Assembly (NCBI GenBank): GCA_964415185.1
Contig: CAYPZI010000050.1
Location: 1-18,988 of the forward strand
Direction of reading: 5' to 3'
Length of the DNA stretch: 18,988 nucleotides
From: CAYVBJ01 sp964415185
GTDB lineage: Bacteria; Bacteroidota; Rhodothermia; Balneolales; Balneolaceae
Shown here: one piece after another, positions 6,967 through 14,831 of the stretch
Layout: the number at the start of each line of letters is the position of its first letter
Position numbering within the stretch: the stretch's first letter is position 1
Program-made: the position numbers and the translations under genes
Notes under the pieces: model-generated
The model's database searches: none
What the model was told of the DNA's origin: nothing
Seen by the model: the letters and a program-made list of their open reading frames with translations, nothing else

Positions 6967-8257
6967 ATTTATCATCCGGGGGCCGTCGGCCCTTAAAGGA
7001 GAAATAAAGATCAGCGGATCAAAAAATGCGGCGCTGCCACTGATGGCAGCATCCGTGCTTGCAGATAGCGTTATAAAGATCAAAAATGTACCACTGCTGA
7101 ACGATATTTATACATTCAATAATGTACTTCGGGCAACGGGGGTACGTGTAGATTTCGATGAAGAAAATTCGGAGCTTACAATTGATCCGGCGAACCTGAA
7201 TTACCCGGAAGCCCCTTACGATCTTGTAAGAAAAATGAGAGCTTCTTTTTATATGCTGGGTGCACTTGCAGGTAAAATCGGCAGGGCTCGGGTATCTCTG
7301 CCGGGTGGATGTGCCTGGGGCCCCAGGCCGGTTGATCTTCACCTGAAGGGGATGAAAGCCATAGGTTACGATATTGAGCTGGATGAGGGCTATGTGATAG
7401 CGACGGCCGGCAGCGAAGTTTTGAAAGGCGGCAGCTTTACCCTTGAGCCCAGCAGTGTGGGAGCAACTGTGAACCTGTTGCTCGCCTCGGTTCTGCGGGC
7501 AGAGAAATTCACAATAAAGAATGCAGCCCGTGAACCGGATGTTCAGCTTCTATGCAAGACTCTTTTGGAGATGGGTGCCGATATCGAAGGTACGGGCAGC
7601 GACATGCTTACCATCCGGAGAGTGCCCGGCCTGAATGCAACTGAGATAGCAAATGCACCTGACCGGATTGAAACCGGCACGTTTATGATTGCGGCAGCGA
7701 TGCATCCCGAATCGGACGTGAGTCTGACCGGCTGTAAACCTGAAGAACTTGGGTCATTTCCCGATGAATTTCGAAAAACAGGTGCTGAGGTTGAGATGAG
7801 TGGTGATGTTATAAAAATAAAAGCTCCGGAAAAAATAAAACCTGTTTCTGTGGAAACTGAAATTTATCCCGGCTTTCCAACCGATCTCCAGGCCCAGTGG
7901 GCTACGATGATGACCCAGGCTTCGGGTACCAGCCGGGTTACCGACAATATCTATTTCGACCGCTTCAGTTATGTACCCGAACTGAACAGGCTGGGAGCTG
8001 ACATGAAAGTGAACAAAAACAAGGTAACCGTAAACGGAAAAACAGAGCTGGAAGGGGCTGCTGTTATGAGTACGGATCTGAGGGCAAGCGTAAGCCTGGT
8101 GATGGCAGGTATGTGTGCCAGCGGTGTCACCGAAGTGCTGCGTGTGTATCATCTTGACAGGGGCTATGAAAAGCTCGAGGAGAAGCTTAACAGGGCAGGT
8201 GCCAGTATCGAAAGGGTCAGCCAAGAGGAACCGGTAGCCGAGCCTGAAAGCAGATGA
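6959..8257 (+). CDS. murA: UDP-N-acetylglucosamine 1-carboxyvinyltransferase
   Basis: MurA catalyses the first committed step of peptidoglycan synthesis, transferring enolpyruvate from PEP to UDP-GlcNAc in the cytoplasm. The 432 residues match the family from end to end. The opening MDKFIIRGPSALKGEIKISG is followed by SKNAALPL with the substrate-binding Lys22. LPGGCAWGPRPVDLH carries the catalytic Cys118, so the enzyme should be fosfomycin-sensitive by the usual Cys rule (inference). YPGFPTDLQAQ carries the conserved catalytic-loop Asp. The start is GTG at 6959, fixed by alignment with the conserved N-terminus and overlapping the carrier gene by 8 bp. The last residues (EEPVAEPESR) form a short non-conserved tail. 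A weak terminator-like hairpin lies about 30 bp past the stop. Confidence 0.97.
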   Translation: MDKFIIRGPSALKGEIKISGSKNAALPLMAASVLADSVIKIKNVPLLNDIYTFNNVLRATGVRVDFDEENSELTIDPANLNYPEAPYDLVRKMRASFYMLGALAGKIGRARVSLPGGCAWGPRPVDLHLKGMKAIGYDIELDEGYVIATAGSEVLKGGSFTLEPSSVGATVNLLLASVLRAEKFTIKNAAREPDVQLLCKTLLEMGADIEGTGSDMLTIRRVPGLNATEIANAPDRIETGTFMIAAAMHPESDVSLTGCKPEELGSFPDEFRKTGAEVEMSGDVIKIKAPEKIKPVSVETEIYPGFPTDLQAQWATMMTQASGTSRVTDNIYFDRFSYVPELNRLGADMKVNKNKVTVNGKTELEGAAVMSTDLRASVSLVMAGMCASGVTEVLRVYHLDRGYEKLEEKLNRAGASIERVSQEEPVAEPESR

Positions 8258-8692
8258 CCTTGAAAAACTGCAAAATCTTGCCGCTGCCTTCTGCGTTGGA
8301 TACATGCAGAATATTTTAAAAGCAATTTATATGTTTGCTATCTTTCTGCTATATTGTATGAAACCGCTTCTAACCCGTTCAGGTTAGTCATAAATAAGTT
8401 CATATCATTTTGATTAATAACGTCTTACACTTTTTCTACTTGATTGCATATCTGCTTTTTTCTGAGCAGGATTATGCACATTGCAAAGACGAAATATCTT
8501 CGAAAACCAACCTGAACGGCATTAGGAAACAGAATTTATTTTCCAATAGAAATTTTAACATAGCATTTGGAATGCCGGGGCACTGCTTTATGCCAACTCT
8601 GCTGCACCCATTTTATGAAATAGGTAAACATCAGGAACCATTTTTTGTTAAGTGCCTGCCAGACCGAGTGCAAATGAAATTGAGCATTGCAC
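8258..8692 (+). promoter_or_regulatory. Long leader region upstream of rng with competing inverted repeats
   Basis: These 435 bp separate murA from the RNase G start, unusually long for this gene-dense stretch. A local hairpin, CTAACC (8370-8375) with GGTTAG (8382-8387), has a 6-nt loop. Part of it can instead pair over a distance: CCGTTCAGGTT (8375-8385) is the exact reverse complement of AACCTGAACGG (8509-8519), an 11-bp match. A further 6-bp pair, GGCACT (8579-8584) with AGTGCC (8650-8655), lies closer to the start codon. An open frame at 8410-8787 runs through here into rng but has no recognisable protein character. In E. coli, rne is autoregulated through its own long 5' leader; a similar arrangement here is only an inference. 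Confidence 0.4.
8289..8318 (+). terminator. Possible weak terminator after murA
   Basis: A perfect 6-bp stem, TTCTGC (8289-8294) with GCAGAA (8306-8311), has an 11-nt loop and is followed by TATTTT. It begins 32 bp after the murA stop. The stem is short and only moderately GC-rich, so termination would be inefficient at best. Confidence 0.33.
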
Positions 8693-10417
8693 ATGAAAAA
8701 TCAGATTATTATACACTCTTCGGGCAAACAGACCCGGATTGCCCTCCTGGAAAATGGCGAATTAGCACAACTTTTTATCGAATCTGAGGAAAACCAGCGT
8801 ACTGTTGGTGATATCTACCTTGCCAGGGTCCATAAAGTTATGGGCGGAATTCGCGCTGCTTTTATCGATGTAGGCATGCAAAAAGATGCCTTTCTTCACT
8901 TTTCTGATGCAGGCGATAATCTTGGTGCCTATATCAAAATGCTGAACGGTGAAAAAGCAATAAGCAAAGAGGCCCGGAAAGAACTTGGAAAATTTGACCA
9001 GCTTTCAAATAATGATAAGCAGGTTCTGGCCGGTAAGCTGTTAAAACCCGACCAAAGAATTTTGGTGGAAATTGTAAAAGAGCCAATAGGCTCCAAAGGC
9101 CCGCGTGTATCGACAGACATAACCATTGCCGGGCGGTTTCTGGTGCTGATACCGATGGGTAAGTTTATTGCTATTTCAAAAAAGGTCAGCAATTACAAAG
9201 AGAGAAGAAGGCTTAAAAGTGTGGTGGGTTCCATGCTGCCTGACGGCTTTGGGATCATTGTGCGAACGGTGGCCCAGGGCCAGGATAATGAAATCCTTGA
9301 AGAGGACATGCGAACGATCCTGAAAAAGTGGGAGCGAATTTTGAACAAGCTTGAAGACGCCAATCCGCCGGCCCTGCTCTACAAAGATCTTGATATGACC
9401 GAGAGCCTGATACGCGACCTCTTTGCCAAGCAGTATGACCGCGTTCTGATTGATGATTACCAGCTTTACAAATCCATTCGGGGTTATGTATCCCAGATTG
9501 CCCCTAAAATGCTGCCGGCTGTTCAGCTTTATAAAGGCAAGGAGCATATTTTCGATCATATGAATATTGCAGGAGATGTGAATTCCATTTTCAGCCCAAG
9601 GGTCAGGATGCCATCCGGCGGTTACCTGATTTTCGAACAGACAGAAGCGATGTATGTTGTTGATGTAAATTCCGGGCCGTACGCAGCCAAGCAAAAACAG
9701 GAAGACAATTCACTGAAAACAAACCTGGAAGCGGCCCGTGAAATTGCCAAACAACTTAGGCTGAGAGATATCGGCGGTATTATTGTTGTTGACTTTATTG
9801 ACCAGAGAAATGACAAAAACCGCAAAAAGATTTACGACGAACTGAAAAAAGAATTTAAAAAAGACCGCGCGAAAACCAATGTGATCGGCATGAGCGATTT
9901 TGGCCTTGTTCAGATCACGAGGCAGAGAATCCGGCCGAGTGTTGTGAATTCAGTATCAAAAGTATGTCCGATGTGCGGTGGTTCCGGTTCGGTCGTGACG
10001 AGAGATACCATCGTAACCGACATTGAGAGCTGGATCAGTACATTCAGATCCTCATCGGAATTCAGGGCTGTAGATCTCTATATCAATCCCTATCTTAAAT
10101 CCTTCCTTGAACGTGGATTCATGAGCCTGCGCTGGCGCTGGATGTTGAAATACAGGCTCCGAATCTGTCTCATTCCGGATGAGACGGTATCCCTGAATGA
10201 ATTTAAAGCTACCCTGGCCGGGTCGGATGTCGACATTACAGAAGTTGTGCAGCAGGGTGAATCCGTTGATGAGATCATAGAAAAAGCACATATAGAGCTT
10301 GAAGAGCTGAACCACGATAAAGAGGAAATGGAAAATGTGGAAGTTTACTCGAAAAACGAAAATAATGGCTCATATAATGAATCGAATAAAAAAAAGAGCT
10401 ATCACCACAATGATTGA
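8693..10417 (+). CDS. rng: Ribonuclease G/E family endoribonuclease
   Basis: This single-strand-specific endoribonuclease acts in rRNA/tRNA maturation and mRNA decay. I start it at ATG 8693 (574 residues) rather than the TTG two codons earlier. An S1 RNA-binding domain spans about residues 35-125 (GDIYLARVHKVMGGIRAAFIDVG). The DNase I-like catalytic region holds the two Mg-binding Asp residues expected for the family: D324 in YVVDVNSGPY and D367 in VVDFIDQRND, 43 residues apart as in E. coli RNase E. The Zn-link cysteines C425 and C428 (CPMC) lie the expected 101 residues after D324. The tail after about 535 is acidic then basic and low in complexity. There is no long RNase E-type scaffold. 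A 49-bp gap separates it from hslV. Confidence 0.95.
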   Translation: MKNQIIIHSSGKQTRIALLENGELAQLFIESEENQRTVGDIYLARVHKVMGGIRAAFIDVGMQKDAFLHFSDAGDNLGAYIKMLNGEKAISKEARKELGKFDQLSNNDKQVLAGKLLKPDQRILVEIVKEPIGSKGPRVSTDITIAGRFLVLIPMGKFIAISKKVSNYKERRRLKSVVGSMLPDGFGIIVRTVAQGQDNEILEEDMRTILKKWERILNKLEDANPPALLYKDLDMTESLIRDLFAKQYDRVLIDDYQLYKSIRGYVSQIAPKMLPAVQLYKGKEHIFDHMNIAGDVNSIFSPRVRMPSGGYLIFEQTEAMYVVDVNSGPYAAKQKQEDNSLKTNLEAAREIAKQLRLRDIGGIIVVDFIDQRNDKNRKKIYDELKKEFKKDRAKTNVIGMSDFGLVQITRQRIRPSVVNSVSKVCPMCGGSGSVVTRDTIVTDIESWISTFRSSSEFRAVDLYINPYLKSFLERGFMSLRWRWMLKYRLRICLIPDETVSLNEFKATLAGSDVDITEVVQQGESVDEIIEKAHIELEELNHDKEEMENVEVYSKNENNGSYNESNKKKSYHHND

Positions 10418-10466
10418 TCGCCGGCTTTTCAAAAAAAATTTTTAATCTTATTCCAACTACTTAGCT

Positions 10467-11015
10467 ATGTCAGATTTCAAAAATATCCATGCTACTACTG
10501 TGCTTGGTATTATACATAACGGCGAAGTTGCCCTTGGCGCCGATGGGCAGGCAACCATGGATAAAACGGTAATGAAAGCAACCGTTCGTAAAGTTCGGAA
10601 ACTGCAGGATGGGAAAATCCTGGCCGGATTTGCCGGTTCTACAGCAGATGCTTTCACACTTTTTGAGCGTTTTGAAGAAAAATTGAATAGCTATAACGGC
10701 AACCTTCAGCGTGCTGCGGTAGAACTTGCCAAAGACTGGCGCAAAGACAAGTTTTTGCAAAAGCTGGAAGCTTTACTGGTTGTTGCAGATAAAGACACAG
10801 CACTTGTAATTTCGGGACAGGGTGATGTAATTGAGCCGGACGACCAGATCCTTGCCATAGGCAGTGGTGGTTCCTTTGCTCTTGCAGCCGCCAGGGCACT
10901 TAAAGAGAATACAGATGGCCTGACAGCCAAAGAAATTGTAGAAAAGTCGCTTCATATAGCGGCTGATATCTGTATCTACACAAATCATAATTTGTCAATC
11001 ATAGAAATTGAATAA
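10467..11015 (+). CDS. hslV: HslV, ATP-dependent protease proteolytic subunit
   Basis: This is the proteasome-like threonine protease that forms the double-hexamer core of HslUV (ClpYQ). It has 182 residues. The sequence HATTVLGIIHNGEVALGADG shows the active N-terminal threonine (Thr10 in the precursor) after a nine-residue propeptide, unlike E. coli, where Thr follows Met directly. Other family features are the conserved KVRKL, AGFAGSTADAFTLFERFE and LAIGSGGSFALAAARAL stretches, and the C-terminal ADICIYTNHNLSIIEI. The ATG at 10467 is preceded by AT-rich sequence with no Shine-Dalgarno. hslU follows after an 11-bp gap, the conserved hslVU arrangement. Confidence 0.98.
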   Translation: MSDFKNIHATTVLGIIHNGEVALGADGQATMDKTVMKATVRKVRKLQDGKILAGFAGSTADAFTLFERFEEKLNSYNGNLQRAAVELAKDWRKDKFLQKLEALLVVADKDTALVISGQGDVIEPDDQILAIGSGGSFALAAARALKENTDGLTAKEIVEKSLHIAADICIYTNHNLSIIEIE

Positions 11016-11026
11016 ACCGAATTGAA

Positions 11027-12448
11027 ATGAAACAACTCAGAAAAATCAGCGGCAAGAACCTTACGCCGCGACAAATTGTAGCAGAACTCGACAAATACAT
11101 TATAGGTCAGTCTGAAGCGAAAAAATCCGTGGCAATTGCACTCCGAAACAGGTGGAGGAGGCTTCAGGCGGAGGAAGACCTGCGTGATGAAATTATACCG
11201 AATAATATTCTCATGATAGGCCCGACGGGAGTTGGTAAAACCGAAATTGCACGGCGGCTGGCAAAACTTACCGGCGCACCCTTTATGAAAATCGAAGCAT
11301 CCAAGTTTACCGAAGTCGGCTACGTGGGACGGGATGTTGAATCGATGATACGCGACCTTGCTGATATAGCCGTAAATATGGTGAAGCAAGAGATGCAGGA
11401 AAGGGTGAAAGAAAAAGCCGCACAGATTGTTGAAGACCGGATTCTGGATATCCTGATACCACCGGTAAAGAAAAAACCGGCAACTTCAACGGGCTTTTCA
11501 TCCGATAATGATTTTGATCCTGAAAAAGCAAGCAATACTGAGCTGAACGAACGTACACGTGAAAAATTCAGGGAAAAATTAAAACGGGGTGACCTTGACG
11601 ACCGGAAAATTGAAATTGAAGTCAGATCTAAAAAAACTCCGATGATGCAGGTTTTTGGCCCACAGGGAATGGAAGAGATGGGCGTGAATCTCCAGGATAT
11701 GCTGGGGAACCTTGCAGGCGGCGGGAAAAAAGTGAAACGGTCGGTTCCCATAAAAGAAGCCAGGGAAATATTGATCGAAGAAGAATCGGAAAAACTGATT
11801 GACCATGACGCCGCCGTTCAGGAGGCTCTTGAGCGTGTTCAGAGCGAAGGAATTGTGTTTATTGACGAGATCGATAAAATTGCAGAATCATCGTCCGGAA
11901 CCGGAGGTGGAAAAGGCGGGCCCGATGTAAGCCGCCAGGGCGTTCAGCGCGACATGCTTCCGATTGTCGAGGGCAGTACGGTGTCTACCCGCCACGGCCT
12001 GGTCAAAACCGATCATATATTGTTCATTGGTTCAGGAGCTTTTCATGTCTCGAAACCGTCTGACCTGATTCCAGAATTGCAGGGGCGATTTCCGATCCGG
12101 GTGGAACTCAATTCACTCAACGAAAAAGACTTTTTCGATATTTTAACCAAGCCGAAAAATGCCCTGACCAAACAGTACCAGGCCCTGCTGAAATCAGATG
12201 GAGTAGATATTAATTTCGAAGAATCGGCGATCAGGGAAATTGCAAAAATTGCGGCCGATGTAAATCAAAAAATAGAAAACATCGGGGCAAGAAGGCTGCA
12301 TACGATACTCTCGTCACTTCTTGAAGATCTGCTGTTTGCAGTGCCCGATGATATCAGTTCGGGTAATATCAATATCGATGAAGAGTATGTTGACAAGCAG
12401 CTAAGCGGGCTTGTTAAAGACAAGGACCTGAGCCATTACATTCTTTAA
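11027..12448 (+). CDS. hslU: HslU, ATPase/unfoldase subunit of HslUV
   Basis: This AAA+ (Clp/Hsp100-type) unfoldase recognises substrates and feeds them to HslV. The 473 residues contain Walker A GPTGVGKT (65-72), pore loop GYVG (98-101), and an inserted I domain (about 115-240) with charged helices and the low-complexity GGGKK segment. Walker B follows as VFIDEIDK (277-284), then the arginine-finger region ELQGRFPIRVE, and sensor 2 near GARRLHT. The C-terminus DLSHYIL is the conserved tail that docks into HslV, so the protein is complete. It is the last gene of the rng-hslV-hslU run; a 345-bp gap with the repeat described below follows. No clear terminator hairpin is seen after the stop, only a T-run at 12451-12458. 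Confidence 0.98.
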   Translation: MKQLRKISGKNLTPRQIVAELDKYIIGQSEAKKSVAIALRNRWRRLQAEEDLRDEIIPNNILMIGPTGVGKTEIARRLAKLTGAPFMKIEASKFTEVGYVGRDVESMIRDLADIAVNMVKQEMQERVKEKAAQIVEDRILDILIPPVKKKPATSTGFSSDNDFDPEKASNTELNERTREKFREKLKRGDLDDRKIEIEVRSKKTPMMQVFGPQGMEEMGVNLQDMLGNLAGGGKKVKRSVPIKEAREILIEEESEKLIDHDAAVQEALERVQSEGIVFIDEIDKIAESSSGTGGGKGGPDVSRQGVQRDMLPIVEGSTVSTRHGLVKTDHILFIGSGAFHVSKPSDLIPELQGRFPIRVELNSLNEKDFFDILTKPKNALTKQYQALLKSDGVDINFEESAIREIAKIAADVNQKIENIGARRLHTILSSLLEDLLFAVPDDISSGNINIDEEYVDKQLSGLVKDKDLSHYIL

Positions 12449-12557
12449 CATTTTTTTTGCATATTCTCAGGTTGAATAATCGTTGTTATTCACTGATTAG
12501 TTTAGTTATAGCTGAAATCCGCAAGAGTTATTGTAATAGATTGATTGTAAAATCAAT

Positions 12558-12627
12558 AATTCATCGGAGGATTTGTTAATTTCTAAACATTTATATGATT
12601 CATTACCTGCGAGTCATCCGATGAATT
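12558..12627. repeat. TCATCSGATGA inverted-pair element, copy 1
   Basis: The left arm AATTCATCGGAGGA (12558-12571, one mismatch) and right arm TCATCCGATGAATT (12614-12627) are inverted repeats 14 bp long. The 11-bp cores start 53 bp apart. The interior is AT-rich and not conserved with the other copies. Confidence 0.7.
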
Positions 12628-12736
12628 GCGGGTATTGGGTGATAAGTTAGATTACTTAAATCTATTTGATTCAAATGAAATAATTCTTTTTATAGATAGA
12701 GTACAGAAATGTTAGTATTTAAAAATATGCAGTTTG

Positions 12737-12742
12737 TATAAT
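12737..12742 (+). promoter_or_regulatory. Putative -10 element (TATAAT) upstream of the S41 protease gene
   Basis: A perfect TATAAT sits 52 bp upstream of the ATG at 12794, inside the 12-mer AGTTTGTATAAT that also precedes the lipoprotein gene at 5397. A -35 box is not convincing. The shared 12-mer and similar distance to the start codon are the only support. Confidence 0.36.
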
Positions 12743-12793
12743 CTGGCAGCGTCGTAGCACGTTAGCAATACAGAAAATTTCAAAAAAATAATT

Positions 12794-14683
12794 ATGACCG
12801 TGAAAAAGTTCTTTGTTCCCCAACTTGTAGTACTCCTTTTGCTTTCAGGTGTATGGCTTGCAGGCGTTGATTCCGTTTACGTGCCGGACAATAACCACCA
12901 GGAAAACCTTCACAAATACCTTCAGGTGCAGCGACGTGTTGTAGATAATTATTTTGGTAAAGTAAATATTACAGAGCTTCATAAAAGAAGCATTGTTGGC
13001 CTGGTGAAGGGTTTAAGTGATTCAACTCTTACTCTAAAAGATACTCCGATCGATACAACCTTTACTGCCGGAGAAAAATTTGACCTCAGGGAGTCGTACA
13101 ACAGGTTTGAAAATGCATACCTCTATATTGCCAATAATTATCCGGATAAGAATATGAACCGGCTTACTGAGAATGCGATCAGTGAAATGATGTCACTACT
13201 TGATCCCCATTCCGTATATATCGAGCCGGAAGACAGTGAACGAATCGAGGAAGATTTTTCAGGCAAATTCCAGGGAATTGGTATTCAGTTTAATATTATT
13301 CAGGATACTATTACCGTAATTACGGCAATTTCAGGCGGGCCCAGCGACCAGCTCGGCATAATGTCGGGCGACAGAATTATTGCCATCGACGACAGCAGTG
13401 CTATCGGATATCAAAACGAAGATGTCATCAGGAAACTGAGAGGGGAAAAAGGAACGGAAGTAAAAGTTACTATCAAAAGGCCGAAAAACCCGAATCTCCT
13501 TGCGTTTAATATTGTGCGGGATGATATACCACTTACTACTATTGATTCGAGCTACATGCTTGATGACCGCACCGGTTATATCAAAATGAATCGATTTGCA
13601 GCCACTACGCACGATGAGTTTGTAAGTGCAGCCAGGGATCTGGAAGATAAAGGGATGGAACGCCTTGTATTTGATTTGAGAAATAATCCCGGCGGATACC
13701 TGAGCCAGGCTATCGCTATTACTCAAGAGTTCTTTCCGAGAGGCACCAAGATTGTCTCAACAGAAAGCAGGCATTCCAGGTTTAACAGTGAGGTAAATTC
13801 CAACAAAAACGGAATTTTGCGTGATCTGCCCGTGATAGTGCTTGTAAATGAAGGATCAGCGTCAGCAAGTGAAATTGTGAGCGGTGCTTTACAGGATCAC
13901 GACAGGGGATTGGTTGTCGGGCGAAGAACGTTCGGAAAAGGGCTGGTTCAGCAACAATATGAACTGGTTGATAACAGCAATATCCGGGTTACAATTTCAC
14001 GATATCTCACCCCATCCGGCCGGCTGATTCAAAAACCTTTTGATGGAGGCCGTGAAGACTATTCGTACGAAATTCTGAGAAGGGAGAATGATGTCTCTGC
14101 CGATGTTCACGAGTTTATCGATCATGTTCCCGATTCACTTAAATTTTCAACCAAAGCCGGAAGAACCGTTTACGGTGGCGGCGGAATCGTGCCCGACTTT
14201 ATTGTGCAGGAAGATACTACCGTATCGGGATACCTGTTTAATTTCATGCTTGCCAACAGGGCGGATTTTGATTTTGTGCGGGAATACCTCGATGAAAAAG
14301 GAAAAAAGTTCCGTAGTAAATGGGAGAATAATTTTGAAGACTACAGAAAAAATTTCGAATGGACTCAAGAAGATAAGGAAGAATTTCTAAGTCTGATGAA
14401 GGAACAGGGTTTGAGTATATCCGATGATGTGGAAGAACCCGAAGTAAAAGAAAATGAACTCATCGTTTCAAAAGAGTATTACGAGAAAAATGCCTGGATG
14501 AATTATGCCAGGATGAAAGCCGAGCTTGCACGGCAGGTGTGGGGTTCGGAATACTTTTACCCTATCGTTAATGATGAGTTCAACGAAACACTGGAAGAGG
14601 CAATGAAGCTTTGGGATGCCGTGGCAAGGCTTGAATCGCTTACCCAGGGAAAAGCAGTTGGGTCGATTGGAAACTACAGATAA
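12794..14683 (+). CDS. C-terminal processing peptidase, S41 family (Ctp/Prc-like)
   Basis: This exported serine protease trims or degrades proteins from their C-termini in the envelope. Of its 629 residues, the N-terminal FFVPQLVVLLLLSGVWLAGV is a signal sequence or anchor. A helper segment ends in LLDPHSVYIEPED (135-147). A PDZ domain covers about 155-230 (GKFQGIGIQFNI, SGDRIIAIDD). The S41 core (about 255-430) contains VFDLRNNPGGYLSQA, the catalytic Ser357 in NEGSASASEIVSGAL, and Lys382 in RRTFGKGLVQ. The 25-residue spacing between Ser and Lys matches E. coli Prc. The region after 480 is a charged, helical C-terminal extension common in Bacteroidota-type members. It is flanked on both sides by TCATCSGATGA elements, and has its own candidate promoter. 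Confidence 0.95.
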   Translation: MTVKKFFVPQLVVLLLLSGVWLAGVDSVYVPDNNHQENLHKYLQVQRRVVDNYFGKVNITELHKRSIVGLVKGLSDSTLTLKDTPIDTTFTAGEKFDLRESYNRFENAYLYIANNYPDKNMNRLTENAISEMMSLLDPHSVYIEPEDSERIEEDFSGKFQGIGIQFNIIQDTITVITAISGGPSDQLGIMSGDRIIAIDDSSAIGYQNEDVIRKLRGEKGTEVKVTIKRPKNPNLLAFNIVRDDIPLTTIDSSYMLDDRTGYIKMNRFAATTHDEFVSAARDLEDKGMERLVFDLRNNPGGYLSQAIAITQEFFPRGTKIVSTESRHSRFNSEVNSNKNGILRDLPVIVLVNEGSASASEIVSGALQDHDRGLVVGRRTFGKGLVQQQYELVDNSNIRVTISRYLTPSGRLIQKPFDGGREDYSYEILRRENDVSADVHEFIDHVPDSLKFSTKAGRTVYGGGGIVPDFIVQEDTTVSGYLFNFMLANRADFDFVREYLDEKGKKFRSKWENNFEDYRKNFEWTQEDKEEFLSLMKEQGLSISDDVEEPEVKENELIVSKEYYEKNAWMNYARMKAELARQVWGSEYFYPIVNDEFNETLEEAMKLWDAVARLESLTQGKAVGSIGNYR

Positions 14684-14700
14684 ATTCGTACCTTTTCTCC

Positions 14701-14813
14701 AATCATCGGATGACTTGGATAGTTGCCGTTAATAATACAATTTTTATAAAGTCATCGGATGACTAATGGAGTTATCTTACGTAAAATAACTTTTATTTAG
14801 TCATCCGATGACT
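14701..14813. repeat. TCATCSGATGA element, copy 2 (triplet spaced 49 bp)
   Basis: Three 11-bp cores lie between the protease and deaminase genes: TCATCGGATGA at 14703-14713 and 14752-14762, and TCATCCGATGA at 14801-14811. Start-to-start spacing is exactly 49 bp twice. The first two are in the same orientation, the third inverted. The first two cores are also flanked by CTCCA (14698) and TGGAG (14767), which extends the symmetry. Together they fill most of this 148-bp gap. Confidence 0.72.
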
Positions 14814-14831
14814 TCTCATTTAAATCCATAA

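Larger units (their letters stand above)
12449..12793. other. Gene-free gap between hslU and the S41 protease gene
   Basis: These 345 bp are AT-rich and hold no ORF. Contents from left to right are a T-run just after the hslU stop, a small hairpin TTGATT/AATCAA (12541-12556, GTAA loop), a 70-bp element bounded by inverted TCATCSGATGA copies (12558-12627), and a candidate promoter at 12737 for the protease gene. Confidence 0.5.

Noticed and set aside
8335..8362. TTGCTA and TATGAA as an rng promoter
   Set aside because: Both boxes match sigma-70 consensus weakly and such pairs are common in AT-rich DNA.
8410..8787. 125-codon open frame before and overlapping rng
   Set aside because: Odd composition, no domain character, and it overlaps the conserved N-terminus of RNase G by about 95 bp; the region is better read as leader.
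11510..11522. TCATCCGATAA inside hslU as a further repeat copy
   Set aside because: It lacks the full GATGA half, has no partner about 50 bp away, and lies in conserved coding sequence.
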